A stretch of DNA of 33,875 bases. Origin: Tannerellaceae bacterium (GTDB lineage Bacteria; Bacteroidota; Bacteroidia; Bacteroidales; Tannerellaceae). Location: the NCBI GenBank assembly GCA_031257015.1, contig JAIRPK010000046.1, positions 1-33,875 of the forward strand, given 5' to 3'. Positions 6,930-14,399 of the stretch are shown here, piece after piece; position 1 is the stretch's first letter; every line of letters begins with the position of its first letter. A program made the translations under genes and the position numbers. The notes under the pieces were generated by a model. It saw only the letters and a program-made list of their open reading frames with translations. It ran no database searches and was not told the DNA's origin.

Positions 6930-9020
6930 CAACAAACAACAAACAAACAAACAACACCACAAAAACAAATGAAAAAAATAACACACCAACACAACACACA
7001 TGAACAATAACACCATCACCTCAAAACCCCATTACGAAATCCTCGACGGACTACGCGGAATAGCAGCCCTCATGATCCTAATCTTCCACATATTCGAAAC
7101 ATTCACCATCGGAACAAACAAAAACCTCATCATCGGACACGGATACCTCGCCGTCGACTTCTTCTTCGGCCTCTCCGGATTCGTAATCGGATACGCCTAC
7201 GACGACCGCTGGAACAAAATGAGCCTCAGCACATTCATCAAACGACGACTAATCCGCCTCCACCCAATGGTAATCATCGGCATGACCATCGGAGCCGCCA
7301 TGTTCTACACCGCAACCTCCCCAAACATGTTCCCAAACATCGCCCAAACAACACCAGCCCAAATGCTGGCCTACACAATCCTCGGCATCCTCATGATACC
7401 CACACCACCATCCATAGACATCCGAGGATGGCGAGAAATGTACACAATGGACGCACCGGTCTGGTCCCTCCTCTTCGAATACACAGCCAACATACTATAC
7501 GCCACAATCATCCGGCGATTCAACAAAACAACACTAATAACCCTCGTCATCCTCGCCGCCTGCGCAACCATATACCAAACAACACTAACACAAGGAGACG
7601 TCATCGGAGGATGGGAATTTACCCGGAAACACCTCCAAATCGGCTTCACACGACTACTCTACCCCTTCTTCGCCGGATTACTCCTCTACCGAACAATAAA
7701 ACCCACACAAATAAAAAACACCTTCCCCTGGTGCAGCCTCATCCTCATCACCATACTCGCCATACCACGCCTCGGCGACAAAAACCACCTCTGGATCAAC
7801 GGCCTCTACGAAGCAACAATGATAATAATCGCCTTCCCCGCCATCATATACCTCGGCGCAAACAGCAAAATAAAAGGACAACACACATCCAAAATATGCA
7901 AAACACTAGGCGAACTATCCTTCCCACTATACATAATCCACTACCCAATAATATACACCTTCACCGCATGGGTAAGCAACAACAACCGAACAATATCAAC
8001 CTCCATCTGGCAAGCCGCCACCGTCCTCCTCGGAAGCATAGCCGGAGCCTGGATCATCCTGAAACTCTACGACGAACCGGTAAGAAACTATCTCCGAAAA
8101 AAATTCCCCGACAAACCACGCAAAACACCACACCCCCACAACAACAAGAACCAAACACACCCCAACACACCCAGTAAACAAACAATAAAAAAACATAATC
8201 AATAAATAATCCACATCATGAAACAAAACATTATTACAATCCTTCTATGCCTTACAGCACTAACAAACGCCCTCCCGCAAACACAAAACAATGAACCCGG
8301 CAGCACAAAAGGCTTCCACAACCCCATCCTGCCAGGATTCTACCCAGACCCCAGCGTCTGCCGAGTCGGAGAAGACTACTACATGGTAACAAGCACATTC
8401 GCCTACTTCCCAGGAATACCCATATTCCACAGCAAAGACCTCGTCAACTGGGAACAAATAGGCCACTGCCTAACCCGTGACTCACAGCTAGACCTCGCCG
8501 AAGCAAGCATGACCCACGGCCTGTGGGCACCAACCATACACCACCACGACGGAGTATTCTACATGGTCAACACCAATATGCCCGACAAAGGACACTTCCT
8601 CGTCACAACAACAAACCCCGCCGGAGAATGGAGCGACCCAATCACCATCAAACAAGGAGGAATCGACCCCAGCCTCTTCTGGGACGAAGACGGAAAATCC
8701 TACTTCATCTCCACCGGAGGCATAAACCTAGGCATGGCAATAACACCAATCGACCTCAAAACAGGAAAACTCCTCGCCGAACCTGTCACAGTCTGGATGG
8801 GAACAGGAGACCGCTGGCCGGAAGGACCGCACATTTACAAAAAAGACGGCCTCTACTACCTCATGATAGCAGAAGGCGGCGGCACAAACGACGGCCATTG
8901 CATCACCATGGCTCGCTCAACCAACCTCCTCGGCCCATACGAACCATGCCCAAACAACCCCATCCTGACCCACCACCGCCGCATATCACAAAACAACCCA
9001 ATACAAGCCCCCGGCCACGG
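5900..9020 (+). other. Tract of extreme A/C bias on the coding strand
   Basis: From mid-GH29 to mid-GH43 the plus strand is depleted of both T and G. Sampled lines: 6841-6900 has A37 C16 T4 G3; 7741-7800 has A18 C25 T10 G7. In the first 71 codons of the acyltransferase only two end in T and the only G-ending ones are Met and Trp. The 70-base gap 6930-6999 contains two T and one G. Because stop codons need T, the tract also produces long spurious open frames. Confidence 0.75.
7000..8205 (+). CDS. Integral-membrane acyltransferase, family 3 (OafA/NodX-like)
   Basis: A 401-residue polytopic membrane protein of the Acyl_transf_3 family, whose members move acetyl or other acyl groups onto sugars or lipids at the inner membrane. 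Seen: ILDGLRGIAALMILIFH with conserved His30 in the first membrane helix, then GHGYLAVDFFFGLSGFVIGY, then FIKRRLIRLHPM, followed by about eight further hydrophobic segments and a C-terminal ELSFPLYIIHYPI segment. The last 25 or so residues form a polar N/P/T/H/K-rich tail that may simply reflect the local A/C base bias. It sits 70 bp after the fucosidase and 12 bp before the GH43 gene, so co-transcription is likely. A glycan or surface-polymer substrate is inferred from context; the specific acceptor is unknown. Confidence 0.88.
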   Translation: MNNNTITSKPHYEILDGLRGIAALMILIFHIFETFTIGTNKNLIIGHGYLAVDFFFGLSGFVIGYAYDDRWNKMSLSTFIKRRLIRLHPMVIIGMTIGAAMFYTATSPNMFPNIAQTTPAQMLAYTILGILMIPTPPSIDIRGWREMYTMDAPVWSLLFEYTANILYATIIRRFNKTTLITLVILAACATIYQTTLTQGDVIGGWEFTRKHLQIGFTRLLYPFFAGLLLYRTIKPTQIKNTFPWCSLILITILAIPRLGDKNHLWINGLYEATMIIIAFPAIIYLGANSKIKGQHTSKICKTLGELSFPLYIIHYPIIYTFTAWVSNNNRTISTSIWQAATVLLGSIAGAWIILKLYDEPVRNYLRKKFPDKPRKTPHPHNNKNQTHPNTPSKQTIKKHNQ

Positions 9021-9816
9021 AGACCTTATCCACGCCCATGACGGCTCATGGTGGCTTGTCTGCCTCGGAATACGCCCATCGGGAAAACACGTCCTCGGAC
9101 GGGAAACATTTCTCGCGCCCGTACACTGGCCTAAAAACGGCTGGCCACTAATCAATGGAGGCAATCCACTCTCGCTTGACATGGACGATTGCCCAACCCT
9201 CCCCAAACACCCATTCCCTCCCAAACCCGTGCGCGACGATTTCAACACAAGTACACCGGACCTGACATGGAATTACATCCGAAACCCCCGCCGGGAAAAC
9301 TACTCCCTCACCGACAGCAAGGGATTCCTCACCCTGACCGGAGCATCAGCAACACTTGACGAAAGAGTAAACCCTACCTTCCTGGGCCGCCGACAACAGC
9401 ACAGGGAATTTACAGCAACAACACTGCTCGAATTTGCCCCCGCATCAACCAATGAAATAGCCGGGATAACAATGTACATGAATGAAAATTTCCATTACGA
9501 CTTCTATGTACGGAAAGAAAACACGCTGGTATTACGTTACCGACTAAGCAAGATAGACCATATCGAGAAAGAAATCAAACTGAAATCCCACAAGGTTCAG
9601 CTACGAATAACCGGCGAAGACGGAGCCTACCGCTTCTCATACAGCGAAGACGGAGGAAAAACATTCAATACCGCCGGCACGACCGACATGTGCTTCATCT
9701 CAAACGACAATGCCGGAGGATTCACCGGCGTATATATCGGATTGTACGCCACAGGCAACGGCAAGCAATCGAGAACAAAAGCACGGTATGACTGGTTCGA
9801 CTATGAGGGAAAGTGA
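8218..9816 (+). CDS. GH43 beta-xylosidase / alpha-L-arabinofuranosidase-like enzyme
   Basis: A 532-residue secreted enzyme with an N-terminal signal peptide (to about residue 21). The five-bladed propeller carries the three GH43 acidic residues: Asp44 in FYPDPSV (base), Asp150 in GIDPSLFWDEDG (pKa modulator) and Glu202 in RWPEGPHIYK (acid). The C-terminal part from about residue 330 (DDFNTS) is a beta-sandwich like the C2 domain of exo-acting xylosidases of this family, ending in YDWFDYEGK. Known family role: release of terminal xylose or arabinofuranose from plant polysaccharides. It lies 12 bp after the acyltransferase and 10 bp before a second GH43 gene. The first 800 bases belong to the A/C-biased tract; codon use then returns to normal within the gene. 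The xylosidase versus arabinofuranosidase choice cannot be settled here. Confidence 0.9.
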   Translation: MKQNIITILLCLTALTNALPQTQNNEPGSTKGFHNPILPGFYPDPSVCRVGEDYYMVTSTFAYFPGIPIFHSKDLVNWEQIGHCLTRDSQLDLAEASMTHGLWAPTIHHHDGVFYMVNTNMPDKGHFLVTTTNPAGEWSDPITIKQGGIDPSLFWDEDGKSYFISTGGINLGMAITPIDLKTGKLLAEPVTVWMGTGDRWPEGPHIYKKDGLYYLMIAEGGGTNDGHCITMARSTNLLGPYEPCPNNPILTHHRRISQNNPIQAPGHGDLIHAHDGSWWLVCLGIRPSGKHVLGRETFLAPVHWPKNGWPLINGGNPLSLDMDDCPTLPKHPFPPKPVRDDFNTSTPDLTWNYIRNPRRENYSLTDSKGFLTLTGASATLDERVNPTFLGRRQQHREFTATTLLEFAPASTNEIAGITMYMNENFHYDFYVRKENTLVLRYRLSKIDHIEKEIKLKSHKVQLRITGEDGAYRFSYSEDGGKTFNTAGTTDMCFISNDNAGGFTGVYIGLYATGNGKQSRTKARYDWFDYEGK

Positions 9817-9826
9817 GAAAACATTT

Positions 9827-10831
9827 ATGAAAATACATATCATGAGCATGAAAAACATCATTATCCTCCCATTCCTAATCCTCCCCGCCATTTCCATTGC
9901 CCAAAACACATCCGAAGCAGAGCAGAAATGGAGCGGCAATCCTATATTCAAAGGCTGGTATGCCGATCCGGAAGCCATAGTCTATGACAATACCTGCTGG
10001 ATTTATCCTACTTACAGCGACGCATACGAAAAACAGGTCTTCTTCGACTGCTTTTCCTCCAACGACCTTGTACACTGGACAAAGCACGAACGAATAATAG
10101 ACACGACGGAAGTACGCTGGGCCAAACGTGCAATGTGGGCGCCATCAGTAATCAGAAAGGACGGCAAATACTATTTCTTCTTTTCCGCCAACGATGTCCA
10201 CGAAGGCGAAGTCGGCGGAATAGGAGTAGCAGTGAGCAACCGTCCAGAAGGCCCTTACAAGGACATTATCGGCAAGCCGTTAATCAACAAAATCGTTAAC
10301 GGAGCACAACCCATCGACCAGTTTATCTTCCTCGACGACGACGGAACATACTATCTCTACTACGGAGGATGGGGGCACTGCAACGTAGTCCGCCTGAACA
10401 ACGACTTCACCGGCCTTCTTCCACATTCCGACGGAGAAATATACAAGGAAGTAACACCCGAAAAATATGTCGAAGGCCCCTTCATGTTCAAACGCAACGG
10501 CAAATACGTCTTCACATGGAGCGAAGGCGGATGGACAGGCCCTAATTACTCCGTTGCATACGCCATTGCCGATTCGCCACTCGGCCCTTTCCGCCGTGAA
10601 GGAAAAATTTTACAGCAGGACACAACCATCGCCACCGGTGCGGGACACCATTCCCTCATCCGGCTTTCCGAAGATGAATATTACATCATCTATCACCGTC
10701 GTCCGAAAGGAGAAACCCACGCCAACCACCGCGAAACCTGCATCGAACGCCTCTATTTCGACGCCGACGGAAAGATTAAGCCGGTGGCAATAACCGTCGA
10801 AGGCGTGAAGCAGAGACCTGTCGGGAAATAA
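9827..10831 (+). CDS. GH43 family glycosidase (short, single-domain)
   Basis: A 334-residue secreted five-bladed propeller enzyme. Presumed catalytic residues: Asp47 (GWYADPEAIVY), Asp164 (PIDQFIFLDDDG) and Glu216 (KYVEGPFMFK); GAGHHSLIRL and YHRRP are typical of arabinan/arabinofuranoside-type GH43. A signal peptide follows a short polar start (IIILPFLILPAISIAQ). The ATG at 9827 is preferred because it lies 10 bp after the previous stop; ATGs at 9842 and 9848 are also plausible and would give a cleaner signal peptide. An upstream in-frame start at 9710 would overlap the previous gene by over 100 bp and is rejected. It is the last gene of the glycan cluster. Unlike its neighbour it has no C-terminal accessory domain. 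The substrate is not resolved; arabinose-containing side chains are a fair guess. Confidence 0.88.
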   Translation: MKIHIMSMKNIIILPFLILPAISIAQNTSEAEQKWSGNPIFKGWYADPEAIVYDNTCWIYPTYSDAYEKQVFFDCFSSNDLVHWTKHERIIDTTEVRWAKRAMWAPSVIRKDGKYYFFFSANDVHEGEVGGIGVAVSNRPEGPYKDIIGKPLINKIVNGAQPIDQFIFLDDDGTYYLYYGGWGHCNVVRLNNDFTGLLPHSDGEIYKEVTPEKYVEGPFMFKRNGKYVFTWSEGGWTGPNYSVAYAIADSPLGPFRREGKILQQDTTIATGAGHHSLIRLSEDEYYIIYHRRPKGETHANHRETCIERLYFDADGKIKPVAITVEGVKQRPVGK

Positions 10832-10935
10832 CAGACTCGCGGATAAAAAAGATGCCTGACAATTATGTTGATTTGCACATAACGAAAAATGCAATGAATC
10901 AACGAACGCCTTCTGAACGCTTCGAGACATTCTCC

Positions 10936-11209
10936 GAGAATCACGCGACACTCTCAGAGAATCAACGGAGACTCTCAGAGAATCACACCGACACTCTCGG
11001 AGAATCAACGGAGACTCTCAGAGAATCACGCGACATTCTCAGAGAATCAACGGAGACTCTCAGAGAATCACGCGACATTCTCAGAGAATCAACGGAGATT
11101 CTCAGAGAATCACGCGACACTCTCAGAGAATCAACGGAGACTCTCAGAGAATCACGCGACACTCTCGGAGAATCAACGGAGACTCTCCGAGAATCACGCG
11201 AAATATTTG
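10936..11209 (+). repeat. Tandem array of 13 units of 21 bp (family 1)
   Basis: Head-to-tail units, all starting GAGAATCA, alternate between two types: one continues CGCGACACTCTCA, the other ACGGAGACTCTCA, giving a 42-bp higher-order period. Unit 3 has 22 bases, which breaks any reading frame. Each junction forms the self-complementary core TCTC-N-GAGA. The array fills much of the 524-bp gap between GH43 and pdxB; the rest of the gap (11210-11355) is plain AT-rich sequence. Open frames across the array on both strands (ESTETLRES-type heptads) are judged fortuitous. Confidence 0.95.
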
Positions 11210-11355
11210 GAGCAGCAAAACAATAAGAGGCTTGTTTTTGAGTTTTAGCTGATGACAATAATTTTATTCATAAAACAATGAACAAAACTAAAAATCATAA
11301 AAAAGTATCTATCCTTTAAATCCTTGCAAAAGCTTAAACAAACACTTGAAAATAT

Positions 11356-12507
11356 ATGAACCGCTTAAAAATAATAGCCGACGACAAGATTCCGTTCCTC
11401 AAAGGCGTCCTCGAACCATATACCAACATAAACTATCTCCCCGGAGCGAAAATATCCGCCGACGACGTAAAAGATGCCGATGCTATCTTCACACGAACAC
11501 GAACAAAATGCGATGAAGCCCTTCTGCGAGGCAGCAAAGTCAAACTTATTGCCACTGCCACCATCGGCTTCGACCATATCGACACTGCATACTGCGAGGC
11601 GAACAACATCCGATGGGTGAACGCCCCCGGTTGCAACTCCGCCTCTGTCCGTCAATACGTCATTACTGCCATCCTTTGCTTTGCAAAAGAAAATAACTGG
11701 GAGCTGGAAGGCAAGACAATCGGCATAATCGGCGTCGGCAACGTCGGCTCCAAAATAGCAGGAGCCGCCAAAGCGCTCGGAATGAACGTCATCCTCAATG
11801 ATCCTCCAAGAGAAGAAGTCGAAGGCAGCGCCATGTTTACACCCCTCGACGAGCTTCTACGGAAAAGCGACATCGTCACATGCCATACTCCGCTGACTAA
11901 ATCCGGACCTTTCACTACATGGCATTTGGCGAACGATGACTTCTTCAGACTAATGAAGAACAATGCCCTCTTCATCAACACATCGAGAGGCACGGTCTTG
12001 GACTCCAGCGCACTCAAGCGTGCTATCGACGAAAAGGACATTAAGTTTATACTCGACGTATGGGAAAACGAACCGGACATCGACCGCTCTCTTCTTGAAA
12101 AAGCCTATATCGGAACTCCGCATATCGCCGGTTATTCCGCCGACGGAAAAGCGAACGGAACGGCAGCCTGCATACGCGAACTCGTCTCTTTCTTTAAAAC
12201 AGACTTCCTTTCGACTGACTGGTTCCCGGCTGAAATCCCTCCTCCGGTAATGGAACAGGATGATGTCGTCGATGCTTCTTCAATGAATATTCAACAAATC
12301 GCTTATTCGCTCATGACGCATACTTATCCTGTATGGGAAGATTGTCAAAGGCTAAGGGAAAGCCCGGAGCATTTTGAAAAGCTTAGGGGAGATTACTGGA
12401 ACCGGCGCGAACCGGTTTATTACAACGCCTGTCTTCGCAACGGACAAACGCAAGATATTAGCAATCGTATTAAAGAACTAGGATTTAACAAAGTAATATT
12501 TAAATAA
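11356..12507 (+). CDS. pdxB: 4-phosphoerythronate dehydrogenase
   Basis: A 383-residue cytosolic D-2-hydroxyacid dehydrogenase that oxidises 4-phosphoerythronate to 2-oxo-3-hydroxy-4-phosphobutanoate, a step of DXP-independent vitamin B6 synthesis. Seen: the start KIIADDKIPFLKG typical of PdxB, TATIGFDHID and NAPGCNSASV in the substrate domain, a Rossmann GVGNVG at 126-131, catalytic Arg211 (INTSRGTVLD), the WENEPDID segment (about 236-243) and His256 (GTPHIAGYS). The C-terminal extension beyond residue 290 is the PdxB dimerisation domain, distinguishing it from SerA or lactate dehydrogenases. Length matches the family (about 380). It is followed after 8 bp by gnd, probably in one transcript. 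The pathway precursor erythrose-4-phosphate is made and used by the transketolase encoded at 25318. Confidence 0.93.
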   Translation: MNRLKIIADDKIPFLKGVLEPYTNINYLPGAKISADDVKDADAIFTRTRTKCDEALLRGSKVKLIATATIGFDHIDTAYCEANNIRWVNAPGCNSASVRQYVITAILCFAKENNWELEGKTIGIIGVGNVGSKIAGAAKALGMNVILNDPPREEVEGSAMFTPLDELLRKSDIVTCHTPLTKSGPFTTWHLANDDFFRLMKNNALFINTSRGTVLDSSALKRAIDEKDIKFILDVWENEPDIDRSLLEKAYIGTPHIAGYSADGKANGTAACIRELVSFFKTDFLSTDWFPAEIPPPVMEQDDVVDASSMNIQQIAYSLMTHTYPVWEDCQRLRESPEHFEKLRGDYWNRREPVYYNACLRNGQTQDISNRIKELGFNKVIFK

Positions 12508-12515
12508 ACGTACAA

Positions 12516-13967
12516 ATGGAAAAATTAGCAGACATAGGTCTAATCGGTCTCGCCGTAATGGGCGAAAACCTCGTGTTGAACATGGAAAGCAAAGGCTTCA
12601 CCGTAGCAGTATTCAACCGAACAGTATCCAAAGTGGACGACTTCGTCAACGGACGGGGTAAAGGAAAGAACTTCATCCCCGCACGCTCCATCGAGGAGTT
12701 GTGTAAATCTCTTAAACGCCCTCGCAAAGTAATGATGCTCGTCAAGGCCGGACAGGCCGTTGATGATTTTATCGAACTCATCATCCCGCACCTCGAACCA
12801 GGCGATGTCATCATTGACGGAGGCAATACCCACTTCCCAGACACCATCCGACGCACGGCCTACGTCGAAAGTAAAGGCCTTCTTTACATCGGCACCGGCG
12901 TATCCGGAGGTGAAGAAGGTGCGCTCAACGGTCCGTCAATGATGCCGGGCGGTTCAAAGCCTGCATGGGAGCTTGTCAAACCCATCTTCCAGTCTATATG
13001 CGCAAAGGCTGACAATGCACCATGCTGCGACTGGGTTGGAGAAAACGGCGCCGGCCACTTTGTAAAGATGGTGCACAACGGAATAGAATACGGCGACATG
13101 CAGCTCATCTGCGAAGCATATCAAATAATGAAAGACTTGCTCGGAATGTCAGCCGCAGAAATGCACGAAGTATTCAAAGCATGGAATGAAGGCGAACTTA
13201 ACAGTTATCTTGTCGAAATCACTCGTGATATTCTTGCTTACCGGAATGAGGATGGAGAAGTCGTTGTTGACAAAATCCTCGACACCGCCGGACAAAAAGG
13301 CACCGGGAAATGGACCGGCGTTGCTGCCCTCGACCTTGGCGTTCCTCTCACGCTCATTGGCGAATCGGTTTTTGCTCGCTGTCTCTCCGCTCAAAAAGAA
13401 GAGCGCGTTGTTGCTTCCGCACAGCTCCCCGGCCCGGCAATAAAGTTCGACGGCGACAAGGCGGCTTTCATCAACGACCTGAAAAACGCTCTCTATGCTT
13501 CAAAGATCGTCTCCTATGCACAGGGATACCTCCTCATGCGCGAAGCCGCCAAGGAATATAAATGGAATCTCAACAACGGAGGCATTGCACTTATGTGGCG
13601 CGGCGGTTGCATCATCCGTTCAGCCTTCCTGGGCAAGATAAAAGAAGCCTTCGACAGCAATCCGGATCTCGCAAACCTTCTCCTCGATCCTTTCTTCAAG
13701 GAAAAAGTTCTCGCTGCACAGGCAAGCTGGCGCAAGGTTGTATCCGCAGCAATAGCCAACGGTATTCCGGTTCCATCTCTTAGTTCCGCACTGACATATT
13801 TTGACGGCTATCGGTCATCGCGACTTCCGGCCAATCTGCTGCAAGCTCAACGCGATTATTTCGGAGCGCATACATACGAGAGAATAGACAAGCCGCGTGG
13901 AGAATTTTTCCATACAAACTGGACAGGAAAAGGCGGAAACACATCGGCTTCAACCTATGTTGTATAA
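12516..13967 (+). CDS. gnd: 6-phosphogluconate dehydrogenase, decarboxylating
   Basis: A 483-residue cytosolic enzyme of the oxidative pentose phosphate pathway: 6-phosphogluconate plus NAD(P)+ gives ribulose-5-phosphate, CO2 and NAD(P)H. Seen: N-terminal Rossmann start IGLIGLAVMGENL, then the substrate-binding signature GVSGGEEGALNGPSMMPGG, catalytic GHFVKMVHNGIEYGDMQ, and a C-terminal tail RGEFFHTNWTG that reaches the partner subunit. Full length, no defects seen. It starts 8 bp after pdxB and is closed by a strong terminator at 14063-14104. In many Bacteroidetes gnd is next to zwf and pgl; here neither is in the window, and the pairing with pdxB is noteworthy. Confidence 0.96.
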   Translation: MEKLADIGLIGLAVMGENLVLNMESKGFTVAVFNRTVSKVDDFVNGRGKGKNFIPARSIEELCKSLKRPRKVMMLVKAGQAVDDFIELIIPHLEPGDVIIDGGNTHFPDTIRRTAYVESKGLLYIGTGVSGGEEGALNGPSMMPGGSKPAWELVKPIFQSICAKADNAPCCDWVGENGAGHFVKMVHNGIEYGDMQLICEAYQIMKDLLGMSAAEMHEVFKAWNEGELNSYLVEITRDILAYRNEDGEVVVDKILDTAGQKGTGKWTGVAALDLGVPLTLIGESVFARCLSAQKEERVVASAQLPGPAIKFDGDKAAFINDLKNALYASKIVSYAQGYLLMREAAKEYKWNLNNGGIALMWRGGCIIRSAFLGKIKEAFDSNPDLANLLLDPFFKEKVLAAQASWRKVVSAAIANGIPVPSLSSALTYFDGYRSSRLPANLLQAQRDYFGAHTYERIDKPRGEFFHTNWTGKGGNTSASTYVV

Positions 13968-14062
13968 ATATTAAAGGGCGACGCTGAAAAACAGACACTC
14001 CACCGCTCATCTATTTATATTCTCTGTGTAAACAAAAACGGTTTGTTCATACAGACAATCGC

Positions 14063-14104
14063 AACAGAGGCATGAGGATTTTCCTTCATGCCTCTGTTTT
14101 TTTT
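14063..14104 (+). terminator. Rho-independent terminator after gnd
   Basis: Perfect 13-bp arms AACAGAGGCATGA (14063-14075) and TCATGCCTCTGTT (14086-14098) with a 10-base loop, running into eight T residues (14097-14104). It lies 95 bp after the gnd stop and closes the pdxB-gnd transcript. Confidence 0.9.
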
Positions 14105-14130
14105 GAGTGCAAAAAACATGCTGACGATTG

Positions 14131-14317
14131 ACGCTCGGAACATCTCGTGAGACACTCGGAACATCTCATGAGACGCTCGGAACGTTTCGTGAGACGCTCG
14201 GAACATCTCGTGAGACGCTCGGAGCGTTTCATGAGACACTCGGAGCGTTTCGCGAGACGCTCGGAACATCTCGTGAGACGCTCGGAGCGTTTCGTGAGAC
14301 ACTCGGAACATCTCACT
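14131..14317 (+). repeat. Tandem array of about nine 21-bp units (family 2, related to families 1 and 4)
   Basis: Eight full units and one partial unit of the pattern AC(G/A)CTCGGA followed by (AC/GC)(A/G)T(C/T)TC(G/A)(T/C)GAG, all exactly 21 bases. Aligned with the units at 33779-33799 about 16 of 21 positions agree (CGnGAGAnGCTCGGA core). It begins 26 bp after the gnd terminator, so it is probably outside the gnd transcript. It lies in the 432-bp gap before the SWIM gene; 14318-14399 is AT-rich leader sequence. Confidence 0.95.
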
Positions 14318-14399
14318 TAAAATAAGAGGATGCGAAAAAATAAATAGGGGCTTTTCCCGTTAATTGTTTATAACTTAATTTAAAATCAACAAAATTATA

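Noticed and set aside
7428..8177. 249-codon plus-strand frame rich in N, H, P, T and R
   Set aside because: Shadow of the acyltransferase in another frame, open only because the tract has almost no T.
10852..11226. 124-codon open frame with ESTETLRES-type heptads
   Set aside because: It is made of the 21-bp repeat; a 22-base unit shifts its frame midway and the opposite strand is open as well, so coding is unlikely.
14015..14325. Open frames on both strands over the 14.1-kb array
   Set aside because: A 21-bp period keeps any stop-free frame open; no start context and both strands give equally good frames.
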